Source of the DNA: Hofstenia miamia | Taxonomy: Eukaryota; Xenacoelomorpha; Acoela; Hofsteniidae | NCBI GenBank assembly: GCA_900660155.1 | Contig: CABFPE010000019.1 | Coordinates: forward strand, 1,607,686-1,671,685 | Length of the DNA stretch: 64,000 nucleotides | Direction of reading: 5' to 3' | Shown: piece by piece, positions 20,715-31,100 of the stretch | How the letters are laid out: each line of letters starts with the position of its first letter | Numbering within the stretch: the stretch's first letter is position 1 | The notes under the pieces: model-generated | Seen by the model: only the letters and a program-made list of their open reading frames with translations | Told to the model about the DNA's origin: nothing | Databases searched by the model: none | Position numbers and translations under genes: made by a program

Positions 20715-23700
20715 TTAAGTTTGTGGTAACAGTAGGACAGTGGGACCTGATAACAACTTTTGCATCTCCTCCACCATTTCAATAGCAAGGACATTGTCCC
20801 AAGACAAAACTTCAGCATACTTAGGGCGCCTAGTAATCTGCATCAATGTCTCTCATTGTGTGATGGCTTTGCTAAGTAGTTGAAAGAACTCAATTTTGGG
20901 CAGGCGAGAGCTGATCAGGCAATTTCTTTGTAAATTGTTAAGTCTACTTGTGAATGTATTGTAAAACTGCTCATTGAGCCAGAGAACTTTCAAGGCAATC
21001 ATGAGGGTCATGAGTGCATCTGTGTCTGAAGTGTGTGAGTCCTCTGCACTGATCTGGGTGTTGGGATAAAAATGTGTAAAGACTTCACAGAGAGATCACA
21101 TTCAAGTAGTATTGTTCATAAAGAGTGAGCAATACTCATTGACCTGTTGGAGAGTTATTTCCTCTGGATTGTTCATCTTGGCCCTCAGCATAGTAATGAT
21201 TTCAATTCTTTTTGTGACATCATAATTGCATGTTATCATCTTGACATTGTTGATCCACATCATGTCTCCTGAAGCTTGAAATAATATAAGGACGCATGGG
21301 TATAACAAAGTGATCTTAGTGTGGATCTTCTGAAGTTGTGTTGAGATTGGCTGCCCCTTTTGAAAGATGTCCTTGATGGTTAACTTGCAGTAAATGAAAA
21401 CGCATTCAGGATTGCCACAGTCTATTAAGGTGTCCCTTGTTTCTTTGTAATCTTTCATCTTCATGGCTTTAGTGATCTCTGTTGCAGTAGATATGTAATT
21501 AATTTTATCAGACAAGTGGGCTGACACCTTTTTGTGCTCCTTCCTTATTCTCCAAGATGGTAAAATTAGTGGTGTCATTAGGCATGGTGGTGGTATACAG
21601 GGCAGATTGTGTTTCTTGGCATTGGTTTCCAACTGTTCAAACTCAACCTTTTTCTTGAGCATGGCAGTCCCAATTGTGATAGGATAATTGATCTTAGCAT
21701 CCTTGATTGAATCCCAAAAAGTACTCCTTAATCCATGTTTGCAGAGGTTCATAACTTGAGTAGAGGAAATGCATAGTTGGGCCATAGTGCATTCTATGTC
21801 CAAGGCTATTTGTTACCTAGGTGATTGTAGAAGCACTAACTCCTCCTTTGTAAACATTTCAGTGAGGCACCACTTCATAAAGCCCAGAATATCATTATCA
21901 CAGTTACTCTCAATGATGCAGTCAGCTATTGTGAGCTTCTCAGTGAACTCCTCAGGATGGTGTTCAATGGTAAGTATGTGCTCATCTTTGGTAATGGACC
22001 AGGCGGGTGTGGGGACAGGGGAGGTTGCAACTCCAGAAAACTTTTGTAAGTTGATGGCCTTGAGGAGGGCCTTAGTGCCAGGTGATACCTTGATAGCTGA
22101 TGAAGACAATAGCTCTTCTTTGTGGTAAAATTGCTCAAGGGAGCACATCGTTTGTCCAATAACAGTGAGCAGAATGACTTCGCCATCTTTGGCTGCATGT
22201 CTTCTAGTCTTGGCTATTTTGTTGTAGCCACTATTGGTATAATTCATTTTCTCCAGGTTGAACAGAATCTCAGTTTTCATATGGATGTTGTAATGGGTAA
22301 CAAGCTCCAAGAACTGCTGCATGGACCTGGGCTCTTGACGGATAAGACAGTTTGTGTAGAGTGGAGCATACTCTGAGTTAAGTGATGGAAATTTGGTTTT
22401 GGCAGTGGCTCCCCAAATATAATTTTTGAGGGTATCAGAAAAAATATTAAGATCTGAAAACATGACACCAAGACCATTTACAATCATTTGTGGTGGCAAT
22501 CACCCTAGGGGACTGCTGGTTCCTATTAATCTTGCATAGTGCTTCTCAAAACGCTTCTCAAATGCTGGTAAAGAACATGCATGTAGCAGCCAATTCTTCA
22601 CTTTCCAGGCTGTGGGACAAATCACGAGTTCATGGGTGCATAACTTGGCTAGATTCTCTTGGTCATGTTGGTTGAGAGGTAACTGAAGCTGGGGATTGCT
22701 CATAAGAAAAATTGAGAGGATCCAAATGGCTCCACAAGATTGGATAGAAGGTGCAAAATTCTCAGAGAATAACTTTTCTGCAGTTTTGTTGATCCTGCAA
22801 GATGTAAGATATGCACAGTTCCATAAGTAGTCTTTCCACAGATCTCAAGTACTGCAGATTCTAATAGTTGGCCACTCAGTTTTGGGGCTCTTATCTGCTT
22901 TCAGTGATGTCAAAATTCCATTGAACTCAGCTAGTGTGGTCACACTCTGAGAGAAAGCAAGACTAACATGAATGTCTGTAATGGTGGCCAAGCCAGGCAG
23001 GTTGATGTTAATTGACTCAAGAGTTTGAGCATGGACAGCAGCGTCAATGATTATTCTTGTATCAATGGCGTGGCAATGCATAGGGATCCTTTTGCAAAGC
23101 AAGAGATCAGTGTATATCAGCTTAGTTATTGAAATAATGTTTGTATGATACATACTCACTGGCTTATAATAGTTACTGTATAGAATCATAAAGTCTTCCA
23201 TTTGGAAGTGGAGAATTTCGACCTGCTCTGGGATCTCGTCCTGGTATTCTTCCTTTAAAAACATGGCAAGGTGGATATTCTCAACCTTCACAAGTCAGTA
23301 GGCAATTTCTATCTTCTCCATGATCCTTGGGCTGGTTCACCTCACGTACATGGAAAAAGTAAACAATGAGAAAATTCTCAAAATCAATGTTAACACATTT
23401 GAACTTTTGGATGGATTTATTGCTGTTAAGAAGCTGGCACAAGTGTGTGAGGTTAAAGACCTCGTCAAACATAGTGTGGACAGTACTCTACCAATAGGGC
23501 CTCTTTAGCCCACCATGCATCTTAGAATTGTAACAAATAATAGTGTTGATTTTCAGCCTACACTCAGCATCAATGACAGATGGGATAACATCAATAGAGC
23601 ATGTTAATGACTTAGTGTTATATGTCCACCTCAGTTTGTTCCTAGTTTCTTTAGACAAGTTGTTGTGCATGAAACTAATGGCCTTAGGGTTTGTGATAAA

Positions 23701-24260
23701 GTATGGGTGGAGTATCTAATCTCCAACTTTGGATGTCTTCTTCTGCCTTTCTTCAGTCTTCTTTGATCGATTACTTGTAGAAGCATGTGACAAAGGACTG
23801 GGACTAGAGGGGGTTATCAAGTCACTTTGGGGTGGTTGGGTGTCACTTATATTAGCACTAATATTAGCAAAAGGCATTCTTACTCTACTAGACTCCTCAG
23901 GTTCCTGCTGAGAGTGTTTTCTCCCTGTGTAGTCATCTGAGGTCTGCTCCTGAGGGGAGTGTTGTCTCCCAAAGTAGTTGTGGGAATCATACTCCCAAGG
24001 AGAGTGTTGTCTCCCCAATTAGTCGGGCGTTCTGTTACTCAAGTCCTCTTGTGTCCTTCCTTGTTTCCAGGATATGCTCTCCTCTGCTTGATGGGGGGTA
24101 ACATCTCACCTCCTTTCATCTCACAGATTGTGTCTTTGCCTCACTCATCTCCTTGCAGGCAGCTGGTTTTCAGTTTGTTTCATCTGATGTGGCTTGGTTG
24201 CCAAACATAAAGATTAATTAGGTTCCCAATCTTGGGTATTTAAATGATCTAAATACTCTT
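20715..24260 (-). pseudogene. B-minus ORF3: env-position protein of unknown family
   Basis: A long minus-strand coding region ends PTVLLLPQT-stop at 20715 and extends to about 24.2 kb, roughly 1,100 codons with a few stops and frameshifts. Main blocks are: an N-terminal low-complexity part with repeats GRQHSPWEYDSHNYF / GRQHSPQEQTSDDYT (24018-23930), a Ser/Pro-Lys/Arg segment (SPLSHASTSNRSKK), ICYNSKMHGG, MYHTNIISITKLIYTDLL, PPQMIVNGLGVMFSDLNIF, DAKINYPITIGTAML, DYKETRDTLIDCGNPE and YDVTKRIEIITML. It is the only large ORF between pol and the 3' LTR. I see no signal peptide, transmembrane helix, fusion peptide or Cys pattern of an envelope protein. It reads as a soluble, mostly helical protein. 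Function unknown. B1 carries a collinear partner at 31101-34564. Confidence 0.8.
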
Positions 24261-24316
24261 GGTCTCTAACTCTATGTCTAGGCAAAATATGAGTAGCAGT
24301 AATGTTGCTACTATTG

Positions 24317-24321
24317 CTACT
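24317..24321. repeat. Target duplication CTACT, left side of B1
   Basis: CTACT here and at 36150-36154 flank B1. Removing B1 and one copy joins the two halves of B-minus at ATTG-CTACT-ACCAAGG, matching the uninterrupted sequence within B1 near 30900 (reverse-complemented). Confidence 0.85.
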
Positions 24322-25236
24322 CTTCTCTCAGGGCCCTTATTTTTACCTTTATTAAATTAATGGCACTCTTTCATTAATTTGGTGCTAATCTTTGATTAAT
24401 TTAGTGATTTTAATGATTTTCAGTGTTTTCAAACTTAATTTTCAAATTTGTTATTAATTGTCCCCTAAATCAAGTTGGATGTGTAATTGCTTGTTTGAAT
24501 TGTGAGTGCAATTAAGTGAATTTGTAAATGGTAAATATTTACCTTTTTTCTGCATAAAAGTATGGAAATTATTGTAGCAAATGTTAAATAAATTTTGTCT
24601 TGCTGGATACCATTTGCTTTTTTATTATTTATAATATCTCTAACCTTTTTAGATATGGTATTGATTTTATAATAATGAATCTGTAAGATCTGGCAATAAT
24701 GTGGGAGGAACTCTGCTGTGCCTGGGGTGACGACTCACTCCTTGACAGATGGTAGCCCATATTGTGGTCACTTTAGGTCTAGGCCTATGTATAGGGAATA
24801 ACAACTGTTTACATCAATAAATTTGTACATGCACTTAAAACAACACAATGCAATATAATATGCCACTGGCGTACAAGAATACATGACAATTACATGTTAT
24901 TATATCTTATTAAATGAGCTGAGATAAGAAGAACACTGAGCTAAATTTGTTTTACTGAGCTAGAAATTAATACACACAATTTGCACCTTGGTGAGTAAGG
25001 ATGGTTTTTCATGATTTGGCTTTGGCGTGATGCTTTGTGAATTGGTCGCTATCTGGAATGCCTTCTTGAGGAATGGTTTCAGTTCTTTCTATAGTGAAAT
25101 TGGCAAACTACCAATGTTCATTTGTTTTGTTGGAAAACTGGTTGCTCTTGGCAATGGTAAATCTTTGCAACCTTCAGTCACTACTATGTGTTACCCAGTG
25201 CCACTTGACCTGCTAGACGCGCCCTGTGATTCTACA
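24322..25236 (+). repeat. B1 5' LTR
   Basis: It ends CTGTGATTCTACA at 25236, directly before the primer-binding site. It is collinear with the 3' LTR from CTCAGGGCCC onward. The first bases (CTTCT) have lost the expected TGTAGAGTCA start, so the 5' terminus is damaged. A block reading GGTCACTTTAGGTCTAGG is shared with all family B LTRs. About 915 bp. Confidence 0.9.
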
Positions 25237-25256
25237 TGGTGACCCTGACGTGATTC
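25237..25256 (+). other. B1 primer-binding site (tRNA-Trp)
   Basis: TGGTGACCCTGACGTGAT immediately follows the LTR. It is complementary to the 3' end of animal tRNA-Trp with one transition, as in Rous sarcoma virus, whose site is TGGTGACCCCGACGTGAT. The B-minus copy keeps TGGTGACCCTGA but diverges after that. Confidence 0.85.
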
Positions 25257-25639
25257 AGAACTGTTCTTGGTGTTTTCTTACTGTATTTGGTTTTGTTCTT
25301 TCCATTAGGTGTGAGTCAGCTGGGATGGATTTCCCCTGACTGTGATTTACTTCACCACCAATTGATGCACAACTTTACCTCATACATAATTCTACACTTC
25401 CAATTCTGTGATCTGAAGCTGTTACCAAGCCTCAATTGTTCTTACTTGTTCTTAGTGCCATATTGGCGTTGTCTCATTATTCTAGTATTTAGAATGATTA
25501 CCATACCTATACCTCACTGCTGTCAGTCAGTTACTTTTTGTTTCTCCTATGCAGTTGGATGTTTCTCCTACATTATTGGAATTGCTTTTGGAACCTCTTT
25601 TTCTTACTTTACTTTTACTTATTCTTGTTACTTATGGAT

Positions 25640-27240
25640 ATGGATTTCTCTATTTCTCATAATGGGACTCCCACTTAGGACTTCCCCTGTGTGAGTGCTG
25701 GTGGCCTCAACACTGCCCCTCACACTGTTGGATTTGATTCTGCTGTTGTTTTATCTACACCCCTACTAAACTTGTTTCTGCTATGTCTACACCCTCCAAA
25801 GTTTTTCAGCAAGTGATCCTCATTCCTGCTACCTTGTCAAATCTGTTCATTTCATATAAGCCAATGTTGCCTTCTCTTGAGTCACTGACAACCAAAGTTG
25901 AACAGCTTAGAGAAGCCCTCTCTGAGCAGATTTCTCAGTGCCACTCCTGTGAAGCCTGTCTTGATGCCTTGCAGGCAGAGTTGCAACAACAAGCCACTGC
26001 TGCTTGGCAGTGTGAGAGATGCTTGCTTGCATTAGAGATGCAAGTTCAAGAACATACCCTGTGTTTTCCACTGATCTCGTCAGAAGAACCTGAGTATGTA
26101 ACTTGTGCCTTCTTGGATAGTGCTCTTGATGCTCTCTCTGAAACATTTTCACATATTATATTGCAAACATTTTCTGCTCACCTTTCTCATGCTCTGACAG
26201 CACCTACCATGACTCCAGTGACGCTGCCATTTGTTACCCCCATTACCTCTTTTACAGTTGGAGGCCCTACATTTACCCAGTCAGCTCTTACACAAGTTTC
26301 AACTTTAACCACCATAGCTATGCTGGGCCCCTGTACCCTGAGCACAACAGTAGTGCCTACTGCACCTGTCAGTGTTACAGTTACGCCAACTGCTATGATC
26401 ACTTTGCCTCCTCCTCTGAGTAACCCTATCAGGTCTGCAACAACTTGTTGGCCATGCTTTACCCAGTCTATTTTCCCACAGAAGCATCTGGAAGTGAACC
26501 AGCAAACCTTTTCAATTGACACTTCGTGTTGCCCAAATTTACTGGGAAGATTGACCAGATCTCACAGTCATTTGAAGAGTGGCTCTTCCTCTTTGAGCGC
26601 ACTATGAAACAATATAAAGCTACACAGGATGCTGCAGTTGCTCAATTTCCCATGTATCTCCAAGGCCTTGCATACAATCAGTACATGATGTTGGACAGAG
26701 AGGTTAAAACTGATTACCAATTACTCATCAGTCATTTTGAGGACCATTACATGGTGCCTCATATAAAACAGCAATATAAGATGCTCTTATGTGATCTCTC
26801 CTTCAAAAAGGAAGATGATGTCAGGACCTATATTATGCAGGTCAACAGACTTTTTTGCCTTAGCAAGTTGACGCCAGAATACTCGCAACATGATCTCTTT
26901 TTGTAAATCTGTCGGGGTCTTCCCTCCACCATTCAGAGCTGTCTCAAACTTAAGTGCAATCCAGAGGACAATCAGTATAGTGTACATGTTGCAAAATACA
27001 ACTTGCATTGAAAAAGATGCTGGAGATTTGAAGACAGGTCAGACGACCCCCAAACCGCCAACCTCCTCAAGTTCTGCTGTAGTGTCGAAAAAACCTGATA
27101 ATGAAGTAACACATTACAGACAATCAAGTCACATTCAGACTCAGTATTGTGCAAGCATTTGTCTAGTGGCTAATGGAGATGGTTTCATTATTGAAGAGCT
27201 GTCAACTGAAGTGTACTCCTGACACCAATGTCAAGTCTGT
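25640..27240 (+). pseudogene. B1 gag
   Basis: The start region (ATG 25640, MDFSISHNG, a stop at 25676, then CVSAGGLNTAPHT in the same frame) matches B-minus gag near 55252. A predicted coiled coil with paired Cys (CHSCEACLDALQAEL, CERCLLALEMQ) spans about 25.9-26.05 kb, followed by a Thr/Pro/Val-rich linker. The capsid region at 26526-26906 (KFTGKIDQISQSFEEWLFLF, QGLAYNQYMMLD, SHFEDHYMVPHIKQQYK) is clear. The zinc knuckle, intact in B-minus, is decayed here near 27.12 kb. Gag would form the particle and bind RNA. Stops after DLFL (26904) and a frame change break it. Confidence 0.82.
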
Positions 27241-27249
27241 CAGTCATTT

Positions 27250-27642
27250 AAATTAGATGGAGCACCGCCTCCTTCCTGATGTCTTGGTGATCACCTCATT
27301 ACTGCAACCAACCTCATCCCTGTGGATGTGAACAGACTTTTAATCAATGTCACAATTGATACGGGAGCCTCTGCTTCCATAATAAGCAACACCTTTTGCA
27401 ACAAGCTTTGTTTGGAGAGAGAGAGTCTCTTGCTGTCTAAATCACACTTGCTGGATGCTTCAGGAAATACTATCTCATTGAAAGGTCAAATAAATAACCT
27501 TGAACTACAAATTTGTCAGGAGTGTTTCCAAGTAGATCTCATCATTATAGACACTTGTGATCAGCCCTTGCCATACGACATTATCCTTGGCAATGATTTT
27601 CTCAAAAAGAATGCCTGCATCATAGACTATCTCAATCTGTGA
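27250..27642 (+). CDS. B1 aspartic protease
   Basis: Retropepsin with active site IDTGASASIIS and second block IILGNDFLKKN, about 106 residues open. DTG is intact. The frame stops at 27640, where B-minus also shows a frame change to the RT linker. Confidence 0.85.
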
Positions 27643-29045
27643 AAGCAAGCCTCAGGAGGAACTTTCTACAATTTGCAACCAAGAAATTCTGTTAAAACTC
27701 TCTGAAACTATTGTTGTGGAACCCTGGCACTGGCGACGATTTGCTGTCACTGCTAACTCTCCTTACAAGGGCAATGTAATGATCTCTGGACAAAGAGGGA
27801 AACACCTTCTGGGCATACACTTTTCTCTGGACCTCTGTCATGTCTCCCATGGCAGGACTTGTATCACTGTGCTCAACAGTTCTGCTCGTCTGATCTGAAT
27901 AGATCCGACCAAGATTTCCATTATTGCGACTCTGGTCCAACTTGAAATGAAAGCCACAGCTTGTCTGCTTGTTCTCACTGTGATTCATGATCTGAGTGAA
28001 CCCAGTGATCCAGTACAGATCCCAGTCATAAATGAAAAAACTCATGGGCACCTGAGTCCCCATGAATGTGATTTGCTTTCTGCTCTCTTGTGCCAGCACC
28101 ATGATGTATTCAACTATGTCTCAATTAGCTTTGGTAAGGTCATTGGGGAACAACACGAAATTACAACTAAAAGTGATCACCCTATTCAGTTGCCAGTTCA
28201 GCAAATGCCAGAGAACCTACATGCAGAGTATGAACAGATACTCAGTGATCTGATAGAGAGTGGTATCATTCAAAGCAGCAACAGCCCCTATGCAGCACCT
28301 ACAGTGTTTATTTGGCAAGGTGAGAAGTACCACCTTTGCATTGATTTTAGAAAACTAAATGACATTACTATCAAGGATGTGTATCCTTTACCTCACATTG
28401 AAGATCTTTTATACAGTGCTAGCCAATACAGTTTGTTCTCATGCCTAGATCTCTGCAAGCCCTATTGGCAAGCCTGCTGACATCCTGAAAACAGCCTTTA
28501 TAATGCCATACAGCCTTTTCAAGTGGAAATACATGGCCTTCAGGCTCTGTAATGCCCCTGCCACTTTTCAGCATTATGTTACTCTCATACTGCAGAATGG
28601 GGCCAACATCCTCAAACCAGGGATCGTGGCATATATGGACGACATTCTTGTCACTGGACACACATTCACCAATCATTTGCATAAGTTGGGTCAAGATCTT
28701 GTATGACTCTGGTCTCTAGGTCAATGGCAATAAGTGTTCTCTTATTTTGCCACAAGTTACTTTCTTAGGAAGGGTAATTGAACCTGGAAGAATTTCAATA
28801 AAGAATGATGCAAAAGACCATCTTGATCACATCAAGACTCCATGCTCTCACAAGGATGTCCAATGCTTGATGGGCTTTCTGAATTACTATGGCTCATTTA
28901 TTCCTGAGTTGGCTAATCAAACAAAGCACATTTCTAACCTGCTCCAGAAAAATAGTGAGTTCCATTGGACCTGGGCTGAGCAAGACGAGCTAGACTCTGT
29001 GAAGCTAGAACTGAGGTGGATTCCAAGTCTCAACATGCCTGACTA
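27640..29045 (+). pseudogene. B1 reverse transcriptase
   Basis: The linker region contains VVEPWHWRRFAV and VMISGQRGKHLLGIHFSLDL. RT blocks in order are ENLHAEYEQILSDLIESGII, SSNSPYAAPTVF, LCIDFRKLNDITIKDVYPLP, CLDLCKPYWQ, then after a stop MAFRLCNAPATFQHYV, catalytic AYMDDILV near 28630, VTFLGRVIEPGR and MGFLNYYGSFIPELANQTK. YMDD differs from the YIDD of family A. Stops near 28479, 28704 and 28719 break the frame. It is otherwise a full-length gypsy RT. Confidence 0.9.
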
Positions 29046-29460
29046 AACCAAAGAATTCTTAATTGATTGTGATGCAAGCTCTGTTGCCATCAGTGGCGTT
29101 TTAAGTCAAATCATCATTGGTTGAGAAAGCCCTGTTCAGTACTTCAATTGGAAGCTCTGAAGCACTGAGTTAAACTATGGGGCCACTAAATCCAAGTGCT
29201 AGCGCTTGTCAAGAGCCTAAAGAAATTTTGCTTCTTCATCCTAGGTCAACAGTTTACTGTATGCACCAATAACTCCATGCTAGCCTGGCTTAAGAAGTTT
29301 TCTATCAAAAAATTGAACATTGTTGCCCAGTGGATCAAGTACCTTAATGACTTTACCTTTATGATCACCCACTGTCCAGGGAAACTCCATCTAAACGCAG
29401 ATTACTTCACTGCCCTCCCCAGCTACAAGCAAGATCTTAGGAAGCTGGTTGGTGAGAAGA
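29044..29460 (+). pseudogene. B1 RNase H
   Basis: After a stop at 29044 the domain reads FLIDCDASSVAIS (first Asp), YGAT, LALVKSLKKFCFFILGQQF, CTNNSMLAWLKKFS and NADYFTALPSYKQD. The usual TDNS Asp is Asn (TNNS), so one catalytic residue is lost. Family A and B-minus show TDNS. Confidence 0.82.
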
Positions 29461-30780
29461 CTCCATTTGGGTTTATCCCTACCTGTGAGTATGAGCTCCT
29501 TCCTGAAATCAATGCTGATTGGAATGGGAAAGAGATCCTCCCCATCCTTGTGAAGGAAGAGATCTCTGAAAAGGAAATTGCTGTCCATCAGCAGCATGAT
29601 AAGATCTTGTTGGAGATCATAGCAGAAGTAAATAATCTGAATTATGCTTTAGGCTGTTCTGTGAAGAGGTACTTCCAGCATTACAATTGGAAAGTCACAG
29701 AAGCTGGGCTCCTGTATGCCCATAGTCAAAACAGCTGGCTGGCAATCCCCAAGTATTTTAGGAGGGATCTCATTTGGAAGATCCATGAGCTAGGTCCTCT
29801 GGGAATCGTCCAGACTGAGAGAACTTTTAACTCTTGCTACGTCACCATCAGAATACAAGCTGCTGTTGAATACATAATTGCAAAGCATGCCTGCTTCAGG
29901 GAGCCAGACACTTTCCAGAGTAAAGAGCCAAGCTCCACAGTTGGGTTGCCAAATGAACAAACAAAGTAGTCCATATGGACTTAGAGAAATTATCACAAGA
30001 TGAGGAAGGCTTTCAGTATCTTCTGGTCTTGATTGACCACTTCACTAAGTATGCAAGGCTCATCCTGCTCAATAGTACTACAGTTGAAGTCATCAGAGAG
30101 AAAATTGTGATGGAGTGGATCTTTAAGTTCAGACCTATGGAGAGGTTAGTCTCCAATTGCAGTCCTCAACCTGATTGCCACCCTCATGAAAGAGTTAGAG
30201 ATTGTACATGATTTCAATACTGTGTACCACCTGCAGTCAAATGGTGTCATCAAATGATTAAATTGCACCATCATTACATTAATTAGAGTAGCTCTAGCCT
30301 GGGCCACTGGTCAGCATTGGAAGTGAGTAATACAGGTAGTAGAATTTTTCTATAATACAGCCATCCACTCTACTACTAAAGTCAGCCCTTTTAAGGCTAT
30401 GTTTGGCTGCGAGGCAAATACACTGCTATCCATAATGTTCCCGGATTACAATGAACCTACCCTAGAGAATTTTGTGAACTGGATGCTACAGGAGTTTCAG
30501 GAAGTGCATATTACCATATGCTGAAATACCAACCAGTTAATTATTCACCAATGAAGAAACTTTAATAGAAAATTGTATGGTGAACTGCACAAACAAGGAG
30601 ATTCTGTTTTTGCGTACTTCCCTCATCAGATTACCAACCCCAATCAGGTGTGAAAGCTTGCCGCCAATTGGCAGGGACCTTTTGTGATCATGAAAGTATT
30701 AGATCACCACCAGTACTTACTAAATAACAGTAAAGTCGCCCACTTTCAACAACTTAGGCGAACTATTAAAGATATAAATA
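29460..30780 (+). pseudogene. B1 integrase with GPF module
   Basis: An open frame from 29196 to 29969 covers the RNase H end and the integrase N-terminus: IHELGPLGIVQTERTFNS, where the second His of the HHCC module is Pro, and KHACFREP, where a Cys is also lost. The core starts HMDLEKLSQDEEGF with VLIDHFTKYARLI. The region of the second Asp is corrupted (LVSNCSPQP). Further on are AIHSTTKVSPFKAMF and NWQGPFVIMKVLDHHQYLLN, a GPY/F-type C-terminal module that helps choose target sites. Several stops (30210, 30255, 30652) interrupt it. Confidence 0.85.
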
Positions 30781-31100
30781 ATACAGTCATTGACAATAAT
30801 AACAAGTTTTCCCTCATTGATGATGGCGTGAACAAATTGAGTATTATGACAATCTCACTGAGTGTGAGGAAGATGACCTTACTCAGGTCTAGTATAATAG
30901 TAACCTTGGTAATAGTAGCAACACTATAGCTACTCATATTTTGCCTCAGAGAAAAGCTAGAAATCAGAGATATTTAGATCATTAAAATACCCAGGATTGG
31001 GATGTTAACCTTATATTTTTGTTTAGCAACCATGAAACAATCAGAGAATGGACGAACCCATGAGACGAAACCAGCCAAGCAGCTACACTGAGATGAATAG
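30780..31100 (+). other. B1 acidic pol tail and pol-ORF3 spacer
   Basis: A decayed acidic tail follows the GPF module, then AT-rich spacer containing GCTACTCATATTTTGCCT and ACCCAGGATTGGGA. Both are also found next to B-minus ORF3 (24.2-24.3 kb, reverse strand). The pol frame ends here and ORF3 starts after it. Confidence 0.6.

Noticed and set aside
26187..26522. Minus-strand Val-rich open frame
   Set aside because: Antisense of the Thr/Pro-rich gag linker of B1.
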